Below are positions 49,830 to 59,048 of a DNA stretch of 64,000 bases, one piece after another. The DNA is from Lepidostoma basale. Lineage: Eukaryota; Arthropoda; Insecta; Trichoptera; Lepidostomatidae. Numbering within the stretch: position 1 is the stretch's first letter; the number at the start of each line of letters is the position of its first letter. Position numbers and translations under genes: made by a program. Location: contig JAHDVF020000077.1 of NCBI GenBank assembly GCA_022606425.2, positions 62,001 through 126,000 of the forward strand, read 5' to 3'. The notes below the pieces were generated by a model. The model saw only the letters and a list, made by a program, of their open reading frames with translations. It was not told the origin of the DNA and searched no databases.

Positions 49830-50150
49830 GTGGTCAATATACGAGTGATTAATATTCTTGGCACTGCTTATCAGTTCTCGCGTAGCAGTTGATGAGGGGT
49901 GTACCGCATTAGTATGCACATAAGTGGGCGCATTACCACTTGTTTAGCCACACCGACCGAGGTCCGTTCACACGGGGCCCGGCGAAGAGTAACGTCCATT
50001 CATGAATATTGGATTATGTCGGGGGCTTTATGAAAAGTGAAAGCGTACAAGTGGACGGAGAGCTTTCCTGGGAACCGAATGGGAGCGCCAGAAAGATAAC
50101 GACGCTAATAGCGATTGTTAGACAATAGTTTTAACCCTTCATTTCAATAT
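49830..50150. other. single-copy-looking island
   Basis: No repeat match; moderate GC with ACACGGGGCCCGGCGAAG and GGGAGCGCCAGAAAGATAACG. Candidate conserved non-coding DNA. Confidence 0.35.
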
Positions 50151-50164
50151 TTATAACAAAAACA

Positions 50165-50590
50165 ATGTTATTGAGTAATTATTTAAAGAGCTAAAAGGGT
50201 TGGATGCATGTGCCAAAATGAGCGGAGTGTCAGTAAGCTGTCTCTTGTATGCAGATGACGCTGTCCTACTTGCAGACAACGAGTATGAACTACAAGTCCT
50301 AATAAATAGTATATACGAGGTATGCATGCGAAATGATCTGATGATGAATGTGAATAAGTCCAAGGTAATGATTTTTGAAAAAGAAGAAATCACGACAGCC
50401 TGCAACATTAATTAGCGTGATCTTGGTGAGTATTTAAAAAAAAAATCGTAATAAATTTAAAAATAATAAAATTAACTCGGCTTCTTTTCCCATTCACACA
50501 ACTTGTATATATCTTTTTAACCATTATTTCCTCATCCATTCATTCCATATGTCCAAACCATCTTAGTGACCCTTTCTTAATTTTATTTAT
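50165..50590. pseudogene. RTE-A RT fragment and an opposed RTE-A scrap
   Basis: 50200-50415 (plus) encodes MSGVSVSCLLYADDAVLLADNEYELQVL...NKSKVMIFEKEE with the YADD catalytic motif of reverse transcriptase, very like 59369-59560. 50480-50590 (minus) is the FGHME/MV-KK region of another copy. Confidence 0.75.
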
Positions 50591-50799
50591 ATTTTTCTTA
50601 AAACATCGTTTTATTTGATTATTATTCAAAATGTACTTTCGAGAGTTTTCAGTAAAATCATTTGATATTCTTCTTTTAAAAATAAATAAAAATGCTGAAG
50701 AAGAAAAAGTATCTATTTACTTCATTGGATATAATATTTATGTTTGTGTTAGTATCGAAACCGAAAACCGGATACTATCAGCCACAATCTCGTTAGTAT

Positions 50800-51090
50800 G
50801 CTAAAGAAATGTAGACAAAGGTTCATGTAAGGGTGCAATGTCAGCAGGGATCAATTGGGATTGTCGATAGAAACAAAAGCAATCGGTGACAATTGACGAA
50901 AGCAAGATGGCGTCGGGATTTTGGCGGGAACCGCCGATGTCACCGCCGCGGAAGGAAGTGTCTAATTTAAATAATAAATGTTTATTCATACGCGGCCAAC
51001 AAGCCGTGACAGAGGACAGACAGTTTGCTGCTCGCCATACCGCCGGCCGCCCGCGGCACAGACCCTTTCCCACGCTGTCCTAGACTTAAC
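50800..51090. promoter_or_regulatory. GC-rich block with E2F- and YY1-like motifs
   Basis: CAAGATGGCGTCGGG is YY1-like. TTTTGGCGGGAACC (50920-50933) contains the E2F consensus. ACCGCCGCGGAAGGAAGTG (an ETS-like GGAAGT) follows. The block also includes CCGCCGGCCGCCCGCGGC near 51041. No repeat match; possible promoter or CpG-rich element. Confidence 0.35.
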
Positions 51091-51104
51091 CGAAATGCTA
51101 TTCT

Positions 51105-51175
51105 ACTAACCATCACGCCGTCTCTCCGAAGGAGAAGGCAGAGAGAATGGACCTCCACACTGTTCTTTTATGACA
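51105..51175 (-). pseudogene. RTE-A 3' scrap
   Basis: ACTAACCATCACGCCGTCTC to CCACACTGTTC, the last 70 bp only. Confidence 0.6.
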
Positions 51176-51250
51176 AACTAACTCTACTTCTAGATCCGTT
51201 TACGGCATTTGGAATTCTTCCGTGCCACACTCTGTCACGTATGATGACAT

Positions 51251-51499
51251 CAGTGGCGGTACTCCCATAGAAGCCCAGAAGCCCAGCTTGCGTAAGAAAT
51301 TTTTAATTAAAACCCCCAAATCTAAGTAATCATGCCCCCGCATAAACCAACAACCCACCAAATCACTCTCCAACAATGTTCTCATCAGACGTAAGCGGAA
51401 TAGCCATAAGAGCTGAACCTCTGGCAGCCAGAAGAGGTTTTGATTTAAGATTTCTTACGCAAGCCGGGGTTCTCAGCTTCTATGGGAGTAGCGCCACTG
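51251..51499. mobile_element. 249-bp hAT-type MITE, 8-bp TSD
   Basis: Termini CAGTGGCGGTACTCCCATAG and, inverted, CAGTGGCGCTACTCCCATAG continue as inverted repeats for about 65 bp. GATGACAT at 51243-51250 and 51500-51507 is a perfect 8-bp TSD, diagnostic of hAT-type transposition. The centre matches 38934-39030. No transposase. Confidence 0.9.
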
Positions 51500-51507
51500 G
51501 ATGACAT

Positions 51508-51900
51508 ACGGACTAGAGACGACAACTCTTACAGCAAAAAGTGTCCACAGGCTCAAGTGTACACAGAGGTCCATGGAAAGACAGATACTTGGTGTGAGCT
51601 TGCGTGACCGCATAAGAAATGAAGAAATCAGACGCCGCACCAGGGTTGCTGACGTCATGGACCGAGTGGCAAAATTGAAATAGCAATGGGCTGGACACTT
51701 GGCTAGACAGGGTGGCAAAAGATGGGCACCCAGGATACTCAGTTGGAGACCATGGGAAAATAGGCGAAGTGTCGGAAGGCCACCGATGATATTATCAAAA
51801 GGGTTGGAAAATCTTGGATACAAAGGGGGCAGGATAGAGACGAGTGGAAGAAATTGGAAGAGGCCTATATTCAGCAGTGGAGGGAAGAAGGCTAGTAAAG
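51508..51900 (+). pseudogene. LINE-C 3' fragment
   Basis: TYGLETTTLTAKSVHRLKCTQ...RQILGVSLRDRIRNEEIRRRTRVADVMDRVAKLK, stop, QWAGHLARQGGKRWAPRILSW...NRRSVGRPPM, then a frameshift before the EEAYIQQW-equivalent. The clearest LINE-C copy. Confidence 0.8.
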
Positions 51901-51904
51901 AAGA

Positions 51905-52925
51905 AGACACTCTGCAACAATTTTATAATAGGCCATAAAATCATGTAGAGTCCGTTCACGACAGGGAGATCGTTTGCAATAGTATGAATGACAGTGCGTT
52001 TACAATAAATCTAGACGCTATTTTTATTTTAATTTTTTATGATTGGAAAACCAAAAAAATATTCAATTGTATATTCAAACATTGAAATAAATAAACATGT
52101 TATTTTTATTTTTTTACTAACAAAAATGCTATCAGCTTAATTGTAAAAATTATCAAAATTAAATTCATTAAAATTATAATTTGCTTATTATTTTTTTCTT
52201 CTAAAAGCGACTAAGGGTGAGACTAATAATAATAATGATACTTTTTTTCCTTTATTGGTTTTTATTATTACAATATTTGATCCTTGCAGGTGTTTATCTC
52301 TAGTATATTATAAAATTTCTTTCTGGATTATATATTTAAACTGTACAGAGCTGAGTCAGTCAATATGGGATTAATCAATAATAAAAATAATATTTCAAAA
52401 ATACTCCTGTAAAACGAGTATTTTTCGAATCACCGAGTATACGAGATGCCAAGGAATGCCAAATACGTGCAGTTCTCTCCATGTCTCGGAACGTACTGAC
52501 GTCGCGCGGCTCATTTGACTCGGCAACCAATCAAATTGCAAAAACTATCACCGCACTCATACTCGTACATCGATACGAGATCTTCAATTTGTGAATGAAC
52601 TCTACCATATTTTGCTTTGTTTTGTGAGATTGGGACATAGAAGTGGATTGAAATTAAACTAGATTAAAAGTGGCCTAGATACGCATTTTGCCTTTTGCTT
52701 TTTTTTGTGAATGGTGCATTCTCCAGCTAATGTAAGTCCTGCGTGGATGGGAGGCGGGCCTAGGGATTGTTTGAGCGAAGCTGACGAAGGGGCGCCGCTG
52801 CGTCCTATAACGGCTTCGGGTAAGCGGCGGGTAACATTCTATGTCTTTATTTAACTGTAAGTTTGTTCATTTGTATGTGTATTAACGATCACTGTATGTT
52901 ATTCTACAATAAAGATACCTACTCG
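51905..52925 (+). repeat. Rep-J copy interrupted by a 661-bp MITE
   Basis: AATAGGCCATAAAATCAT (51927-51944) joins, after the MITE, TTTTGCTTTGTTTTGTGAG at 52611 and the full Rep-J body to CTACAATAAAG. Same order as the reverse copy at 34614-34950. Confidence 0.65.
51945..52605. mobile_element. 661-bp MITE with GTAGAGT termini
   Basis: Left GTAGAGTCCGTTCACGA and right (inverted) GTAGAGTTCATTCACAA begin a longer imperfect inverted repeat (GAGATCGT, AGTATGA, GTGCG blocks). The flanking CAT (51942-51944 and 52606-52608) is a 3-bp TSD, supported by the unoccupied Rep-J copy near 34920. No transposase. Confidence 0.75.
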
Positions 52926-53097
52926 TATATTATATAACTCCATTCCGAAAATAAACTTTTACATTGAAATGTTTTACCAACAACAAACTATTACGGCATT
53001 TACCTGGAAGGGTAGACAGAGAATGGATCGTTACACTATTCTATCCTTACACACCTCTCTAGATTCCCCCACATTCACACATGCACATCGATTCTTC

Positions 53098-53230
53098 GTA
53101 AACCTTCGGGTTCGATTCCGGGCGATGGCAGTTTGATTATCACTGTTTTTGGTCTGGTGTAGAATTCACATGACAATAAAATGGCGATAGATTGGCTACC
53201 TATCACATATCATGAGTATCAAGATAATAG
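53098..53230 (+). mobile_element. SINE-1 copy
   Basis: Box B GGGTTCGATTCC (53107-53118) and the body TTTTTGGTCTGGTGTAGAATTC... TATCACATATCATGAG. Box A and the 3' end are missing. Confidence 0.7.
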
Positions 53231-53824
53231 CTAAAATAAATTGGGAATATAAAACAAGGAAGAAAAAATAATAATATTTGCACACATTCAAAATTTGAAT
53301 AATTTGGTAATGCCACATTTTCTTCAGTCTTCCTCGACTCCGCAATCAATTCACATCGTTTCCGCAGTGATCGTTTCATAATTTTGCTCGTTATATTTTT
53401 TTAATCTCATTTTTTTTTGCTTTTTCCATTCATAAAAATGAAAACAGCGTCTAAATTTTTTGTCACTAACACTATTCTAAACAATCTCTCTGAAATAGAC
53501 GAACTCTAATTGACGTCATAAACACTAGTATAGATTGATCATCACTCGCCTTTCAATATGAAGATCTTTAAATGCGTTGCAGTGTATTAAACCTTCCCTT
53601 ACTTTCGCGGAGCGCCTATTCAGGCTCAGCGGAACATAGTTTGAGAAACCCTGCACTAGAGTAAAGAGACCCTAGTGTAATTTTTTCATTTGGCAGACGA
53701 TGCCTACAAGTGAAAACAAAGACCCCCAAATCGATCGGATTTTAAAACAGAAAGATTGCCAAAGTGTTTTATGTATTTTATTTATTTACTCCAATAAAAA
53801 AATGCAATAATATTCACAAATAAA
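53231..53824. other. RTE-A trace and hAT-like end, otherwise nothing
   Basis: 53285-53370 recalls minus-strand RTE-A (AATTTGAATAATTTGGTAATGCCACATTTTC). AGTTTGAGAAACCCTG (53638-53653) looks like a hAT right end. The rest is unrecognised. Confidence 0.35.
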
Positions 53825-54130
53825 TTAACTAACTTACCAAACCGAAAGGGTGGGCAGAAAGAATGGACTGTCACACTTTTCTTTCCTGACATATTTCTCT
53901 CGCTTCCTCAACATTCATACATCGTGTCATGCACGCGCGTCAATTTCTCTGACTCCTCAAATGGCAGACATTCAATATTTGATTTATTTGATCAGTAATT
54001 CCGTAACCATCAAGACAATTCCCTGTGACGGGAGGCAGAATGGATCTACCGTCAAACAGTTCTATTCTGACACATATCTTTAGCTTCTCTACAATCATAC
54101 ATCGTGACATGCGCGAACATGGCCGTCTTT
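53825..54130 (-). pseudogene. two RTE-A 3' ends in tandem
   Basis: 53825-53996 is a standard RTE-A 3' end; 54005-54130 is a more diverged relative (CCCTGTGACGGGAGGCAGAATGG). Both on the minus strand. Confidence 0.6.
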
Positions 54131-54194
54131 TGGAAACAGACTATTTTTTTGTACAATACTTTCGTATAAACCACATAATCAGTTGTGTGGCGTC

Positions 54195-54415
54195 TTTAAA
54201 AAAAGTTTAAAACACTTTTACTTGTTTTTACACCACTTTATTTTTGTCAAAACCAATCGGTTTCACTCCTGGCGGAGCTTTGTCAGGGTTATAAAACAAA
54301 ATGAGTTAGTTTTGTAACCCTGGCGAAGTTCCGGCAGTAGCGAAACCGGTTTGTTTTGACAAAAATAAAGTGGTATAAAAATAAGTATAAGTGTATTTTT
54401 AGATTATTTTTGTTA
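54195..54415. repeat. FB-Q foldback element
   Basis: Arms CACTTTATTTTTGTCAAAAC (54234-54253) and GTTTTGACAAAAATAAAGTG (54353-54372) enclose two opposed cores: minus-strand CTGACAAAGCTCC...GGAGTGAAACCGATTGG and plus-strand CTGGCGAAGTTCC...AGCGAAACCGG. Both keep the stem-GAAAC arrangement with a changed CUGANGA box. Confidence 0.65.
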
Positions 54416-54614
54416 TGCCATGCTTTCCTATGTATTCCTCGATTCTCTTTGAGACACGGTGGTATTGAAAAAGTTCCACCTTTTTTATTACCAAAGAGTT
54501 TCAGGATTATTTTGAATTTTGTTTCGATTATTGTTGTATGACAGTAGTGTAGAAAACCAAAGTAGAACAATCGAGTATCGTTAATTGTGAAATTTTTAGC
54601 GTGTGAAAAAAAAT

Positions 54615-54904
54615 ATTTAAGGATTAATTGTATCTCAATAGAGACGAAGATGTAAATTATTTGGAAACAGAATAAGGTAGTCGAGGCGTTTACAGGACTT
54701 ATGACCTGTCATTGGTTGGGTTAAGCGATCAATTTATGTTTAACAACATTCACCATTCCGCCCTTTTTACGACACCACGTCGGACAAATTTTTGGAACTT
54801 GTATATATGTTAATATTTTTTAATAACTTCACTGTTGGTAGGTCCATCTACACTAGCGCCATCTATTAAAATAATTTGTAAGCATTAAGCAGTAAGAAGG
54901 GCGT
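54615..54904 (+). repeat. Rep-G copy
   Basis: AAGGATTAATTGTATCTC to AAGCATTAAGCAGTAAG; abuts an opposite Rep-G copy at about 54905. Confidence 0.7.
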
Positions 54905-54930
54905 CATTTCATTGTCATAAGAAGGGCGGA

Positions 54931-55360
54931 ATGGAATTGGAGAGAAGGAGGAACATTCACTTGGGAGTTCATTTCTTTCAGCTGATTGGCGGCCGTATAC
55001 AGAACTCGGATGTCCTGAGTGATGTAGGTCTATTTGTCCCTGATAATTACCTTCGTCAAAGACAGCACAGATTGTTTTATTTGCCACGCTGCAGAACCAA
55101 CCTGCCGATGGTTATGCCTGTGGGTAGGGCAATCTTATTGCTTAATCGGATCGCCTCGGAGGTCGACATATTTCGTGATAGTGTGAGTTGCCTCAGGGAT
55201 GCAATATCAATGTTATGATTATTTATAATTCTTAAACTTTCTTTATTTATTTATATGTTTTTAAGCTTCTCTTTTAAATTCTCATAATGTAATTGCAAAC
55301 GATCTGGAAATACGTCTGTAATGTTTGTAATTTTTATTAAAATAAATGAAATGAAATGAC
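54931..55360 (+). pseudogene. LINE-B 3' fragment in Rep-G
   Basis: Frame 54931-55218: MELERRRNIHLGVHFFQLIGGRIQNSDVLSDVGLFVPDNYLRQRQ...RIASEVDIFRDSVSCLRDAISML, then a UTR and AAATGAAATGA. Nearly identical to 23873-24130. It separates two parts of a minus-strand Rep-G (54905-54930 and 55361-55530). Confidence 0.8.
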
Positions 55361-55530
55361 CAACCAATGACAGGTCATAAGTCCTGTAAACGCCTCGACT
55401 ACCATATTCTGTTTCCAAATCATTTACATTTTCGTCTCTATTGAGATACAATTAATCCTTAAAAAAAATGATTAACCCTCAATGGGTAAAATCCAGTATT
55501 TGTCTACAAGTATTTGTATACAAAAAAAAA
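55361..55530 (-). repeat. Rep-G copy, right part
   Basis: CCAACCAATGACAGGTC to AGATACAATTAATCC and then TGGGTAAAATCCAGTATTTG, the extended end shared with 60405-60460. Confidence 0.7.
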
Positions 55531-55610
55531 ACAAATTCTATAAAAAATATTTACATTAAAAGTTGAACCTTATTACTGATTACGTTTGTACAGTGAACCA
55601 AGCTTTAAAG

Positions 55611-55950
55611 CAATGATTCCAAAGTGATCTATATTGACCCATGGAAGTCCACGAGATTGTTCAAATAAATTGAAGCCGAATATTGAAACGTAAAACGAAT
55701 ATCAAAATCGTTGGCGACCTATTTTTTTAGCTCATTTGGGGAAATTGAACAACCGAAATCGACTTTTTCTGTCTCGTAGACTCTTTGCAAAATAGATTTT
55801 TTTTCTGGCCAAAAAAAATCCGAAACATAAAAGCCGGAAATCGTTGGCCTTATTTTTATGCTCATTTTGGTAAATCATGCGATCGAAATCTTCGGCGACC
55901 CTTTTTTTAGCTCATTCGGCAAACATCGGGTTTCGATTTGGGAAACTCTG
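55611..55950. mobile_element. 340-bp hAT-type element
   Basis: CAATGATTCCAAAGTGATC at left and TTTGGGAAACTCTG at right fit hAT termini. CTTTAAAG (55603-55610) and TTTTAATG (55951-55958) may be an 8-bp TSD with two changes. Three degenerate internal units (AATCGTTGGC...TTTTAGCTCATTTGG-like) lie at 55707, 55846 and 55886. Confidence 0.55.
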
Positions 55951-56285
55951 TTTTAATGGGTAAACAAATTGTTTCCGTGAATATTCCACCGGTTGTAACT
56001 AGTATGATACAGTGTACTTTATTTTTTTTAAAAACAAATGACAGTTTGAGAATCCTTCCTATCCTATCCATTTAGAATCTCTTTCAAGTGGTGGATACAT
56101 ACCCACTAGTGTCTAACCGCAAACCGACCAGACCCCTTCAGAGTCAGTCAAGTGCCAGTGAAAAGGATAATACTCAAAAGGCATTCGCAGTCACTTACCG
56201 GCTAACAACAGAAACAATACACACAATTTTTACGTACGCCTCTGATCAGCGGCGCATAATAGAGTTCGGGTGCCAACACATAATA

Positions 56286-56600
56286 AATTGAAGACCTTCG
56301 TGGCCGTGTATAAATGCTACGACTTCCACACCGAATGTCCCAGGTTCTATTCCCTGATGTAGAATCGTGACAATAAAATGCCGATAGAATAGCTACCTAT
56401 CGCATGTCATGAGAATCAAATAAAATAAAATCAAATCAGTTTATTTCATCAACAAACATTACAAATTTTATTTTTAAGGCATCTATTAAGAACAGATAAA
56501 ATAATATAATATTACAATGTATTAAATGTCGGTCACGTGAAGAACCGGACAAATAGACGTGCGTACATAACATGATGTATGAATGTTGAGGAAACGATAC
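56286..56600. mobile_element. SINE-1, LINE-B tail and RTE-A scrap
   Basis: 56286-56415 (plus): CTTCGTGGCCGTG head, worn box B AGGTTCTATTCCC, SINE-1 body. 56417-56510 (minus): AAAATCAAATCAG and AAGGCATCTATTAAG, a LINE-B 3' end. RTE-A begins at about 56515. Confidence 0.65.
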
Positions 56601-56850
56601 AAGTATGTAAATTATTTATTCGACTTTTAAGTGACATTCCAGATACTACTCTCCTAAACACAAGATATTTTCTTTATAAGGAGAATAAGAGAAACGCAAA
56701 TATTTGTTTTAATATATATTTTTTGCAATGTTACTTGAGCAGTTATTTTGTACCATTTAAGTTTAATAATTTTTTTTTTTTAAATGTCAGAAATGAACAG
56801 TGTAGCGATCCATTTTTTACTGCCTATCCCTTCGGATAAACGACATGATG
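56515..56850 (+). pseudogene. RTE-A 3' scrap with a 175-bp insertion
   Basis: AAATGTCGGTCACGTGAAGAAC...GTATGT is continued by GTCAGAAATGAACAGTGTAGC at 56787. The AT-rich insert (about 56607-56783) is not recognised. Confidence 0.55.
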
Positions 56851-56879
56851 TTTTTTATGGTTAAATGAATTATGCGAAT

Positions 56880-57340
56880 GAAAGAGATAATAACAAATTC
56901 ACACGCCCTTTCGGATGACTCGAGAGAAATATATTAAAGAAGTCATATATAATGCCGCGTCCTTAAATGAGATGCATCGCTTAGGACAATTAAAGGGCTT
57001 CGAATCCAGTTGGTAATGTTTACATTTACAGACAATAAACTTGGTAGGCGTGTTTCACATTCGTCATTCAATCTATCAATGGCCGCACCGGAGCGAGGCC
57101 CGTTTCATATGTCAGTGCTAATAATAATTGCTAGTAATTGTCGTATTTCGGGATGGTGTACGATTGTCCGTGGAGCTGGCGAGATAATTGCCAGGATTAT
57201 AGAAAGTAAAAACAATCGTAACTTCAACTCCGTACACAACGAATTAATTAAAGTTCTTTGTGGAGTATGGCCGTTATACAAAGTGGTAGCTCTTGTCCAG
57301 GCGGTGAAATCTCCTTTTTATCTAACCTAGCCCTAGCAAC
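56880..57340. other. single-copy-looking island
   Basis: No repeat match. Moderate GC with ATCAATGGCCGCACCGGAGCG and GAGATAATTGCCAGGATTA. Plus-strand ORF 57010-57330 (106 codons) is open but unrecognised; codon-level evidence is lacking. Candidate conserved non-coding DNA or exon. Confidence 0.35.
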
Positions 57341-57459
57341 GCGAGACATATCACTCCCACAAATAATCAAACCAAATGATGGTTTATTATTATTAACTAA
57401 AACGCTGTTATATTTTTCACTATCGAGTTAAAATTTCTCGACATGTGCTCGTATTAATT

Positions 57460-57711
57460 TGCTCTCAATAGAGACGAAGATGTAAATTGTTATATTTTTT
57501 TTGAAACAGAATATGGTGGCCGAGGTGTCAAGTTAAAAGCATAAAAATTGGAGATTGGGTCTCCAGGCGTTGTCTAGCAATGTATGATAGTTGCAAAGCC
57601 TTTCACATTGCATTAATAAATTTTTCTGCTTAATGCTTAGATATATTCTTAATATATGGCGCTAGTGTAGATTGACCAAAAATGTGAAGTGTGTCTGAAT
57701 ATAGTAACATA
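57460..57711. repeat. Rep-G pieces, host of mariner-2 and RTE-A
   Basis: 57460-57527 is a plus-strand Rep-G start. From 57528 the other end reads in reverse (AAGTTAAAAGCATAAAAATTGG...TGGCGCTAGTGTAGATTG). The same reverse copy resumes at 60263 after the two insertions. Confidence 0.7.
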
Positions 57712-57713
57712 CG

Positions 57714-59033
57714 AGGTCTGTTCAAAAAATATCGCGAATTTTATATTTTTTCAAAAAGTATTTATTTATTCATGAATATCTATTTTGTCCCCTTCAAAGT
57801 AATTCCCCTCGGATATAATACATTTATGCCAACGTTTTTTCCAATCCTCGAAGCACTTAAAAAAATCATTTTTTGTGATCTTGTTCAGCTCCTCCTTCGA
57901 TGCCGTCTTTATCTCCTCAATCGTGGCGTAGCGTCGTCCTTTCATGGGCCTCTTCAGTTTTGGAAACAGGAAAAAGTCACAGGGGGCCAGGTCTGGGGAA
58001 TACGGTGGCTGCGGCACCATTACTGTGTTGTTTTTGGCCAAATATTCGCGCACAAGCAACGATGTGTGAGCAGGGGCGTTATCATGGTGCAAAAGCCAGT
58101 TTTTGTTCTTCCACAAATCCGGGCGTTTCTGGCGGATTGCTTCGCGCAAATTGCGCATAACTTGCAGGTAATATTCCTTATTGACCGTACTACCCTGTGG
58201 CAAGAACTCATGATGCACCACGCCCCTGCAATCGAAGAAAACTGTGAGCAAAACCTTCACGTTCGACCGAACTTGGCGCGCTTTTTTTGGTCTTGGCTCA
58301 TGCGGCAGCTTCCATTGGGATGATTGAGCTTTGTTTTCCACGTCATAACCATAAACCCATGATTCGTCACCAGTTATGACCCTCTGGAGCACATTTGGGT
58401 GGTCACGGACCGAGTCCAACATCTCCTGAGCAATGTTAACGCGATGCTGTTTTTGGTCGAAATTGAGCAATTTTGGCACGAATTTCGCGGCGACCCGACT
58501 CATGCCCAAATCATTGGTTAAAATCGAATGGCACGAGCCAATCGATATGTTTAGGTCCTCAGCAACTTCTCTAACGGTGATTCGACGATTGGCTAATACT
58601 ATTTTCTTCACTTTATCAATGTTTTCGTCTGTTGTTGACGTGCTCGGGCGTCCGGCACGCTCTTCGTCGTTCATATCTTCTCGGCCCTCTGAGAACATTT
58701 TGTACCACCGATAAACGTTGCTTTGGTCCAAGGTAGCTTCACCATATGCCACAGTCAACATTCGAAATGCGTCCGCGCACTTTATTTTGTTTTTCACACA
58801 AAATTTGATACAGATTCTTTGATCCATTTTTTGGAATAGGCAAAAATCGAAGACGAGCCAAAACACATCCAAGCAAAACAGCTGTCAAAAATTAACTAAA
58901 CATTCAAAATGGCCGACCTTGTCAGTATAAGTAAGGGACATGAGTACCAACATAACGCTACAAAAAAATCAAAAATCAAATATACGTAGCCAGCGGAAAT
59001 TCAAAATTCGCGATACTTTTTGAACAGACCTCG
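57714..59033 (-). mobile_element. mariner-2 transposon, 1,320 bp, intact-looking
   Basis: CGAGGTCTGTTCAAAAAATA at left and, inverted, CGAGGTCTGTTCAAAAAGTA at right; 31 bp with one mismatch. TA at 57712-57713 and 59034-59035. Contains one complete transposase ORF. Confidence 0.95.
57766..58827 (-). CDS. mariner transposase, full-length ORF
   Basis: 353 codons, ATG 58827-58825, TAA 57768-57766. Start chosen at MDQRICIKFC, which gives the usual length for mariner (about 345-355); an upstream in-frame ATG at 58872 adds 15 hydrophobic residues. Residues 1-110 hold two helix-turn-helix motifs that bind the TIRs. The catalytic triad is D154 (TGDESW), D249 (HHDNAPAH) and D284 (APCDFF); 34 residues separate the last two, the mariner DD34D signature. 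YSPDLAP precedes D284. The enzyme excises and reinserts the element at TA in the nucleus. No frameshift or internal stop is visible, so it may be functional, though point damage cannot be excluded. It looks closest to the irritans/vertumnana-like group, an opinion from memory. Any transcript would need host sequences or its own 5' UTR of about 200 bp. Confidence 0.93.
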   Translation of the reverse strand: MDQRICIKFCVKNKIKCADAFRMLTVAYGEATLDQSNVYRWYKMFSEGREDMNDEERAGRPSTSTTDENIDKVKKIVLANRRITVREVAEDLNISIGSCHSILTNDLGMSRVAAKFVPKLLNFDQKQHRVNIAQEMLDSVRDHPNVLQRVITGDESWVYGYDVENKAQSSQWKLPHEPRPKKARQVRSNVKVLLTVFFDCRGVVHHEFLPQGSTVNKEYYLQVMRNLREAIRQKRPDLWKNKNWLLHHDNAPAHTSLLVREYLAKNNTVMVPQPPYSPDLAPCDFFLFPKLKRPMKGRRYATIEEIKTASKEELNKITKNDFFKCFEDWKKRWHKCIISEGNYFEGDKIDIHE

Positions 59034-59048
59034 TATATACATCTTTCA

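Noticed and set aside
57010..57330. 106-codon ORF as a gene
   Set aside because: No recognisable domain and no supporting signals; described only as part of a single-copy island.
57691..58323. 210-codon plus-strand ORF
   Set aside because: It is antisense to the intact mariner transposase and has no recognisable motif.
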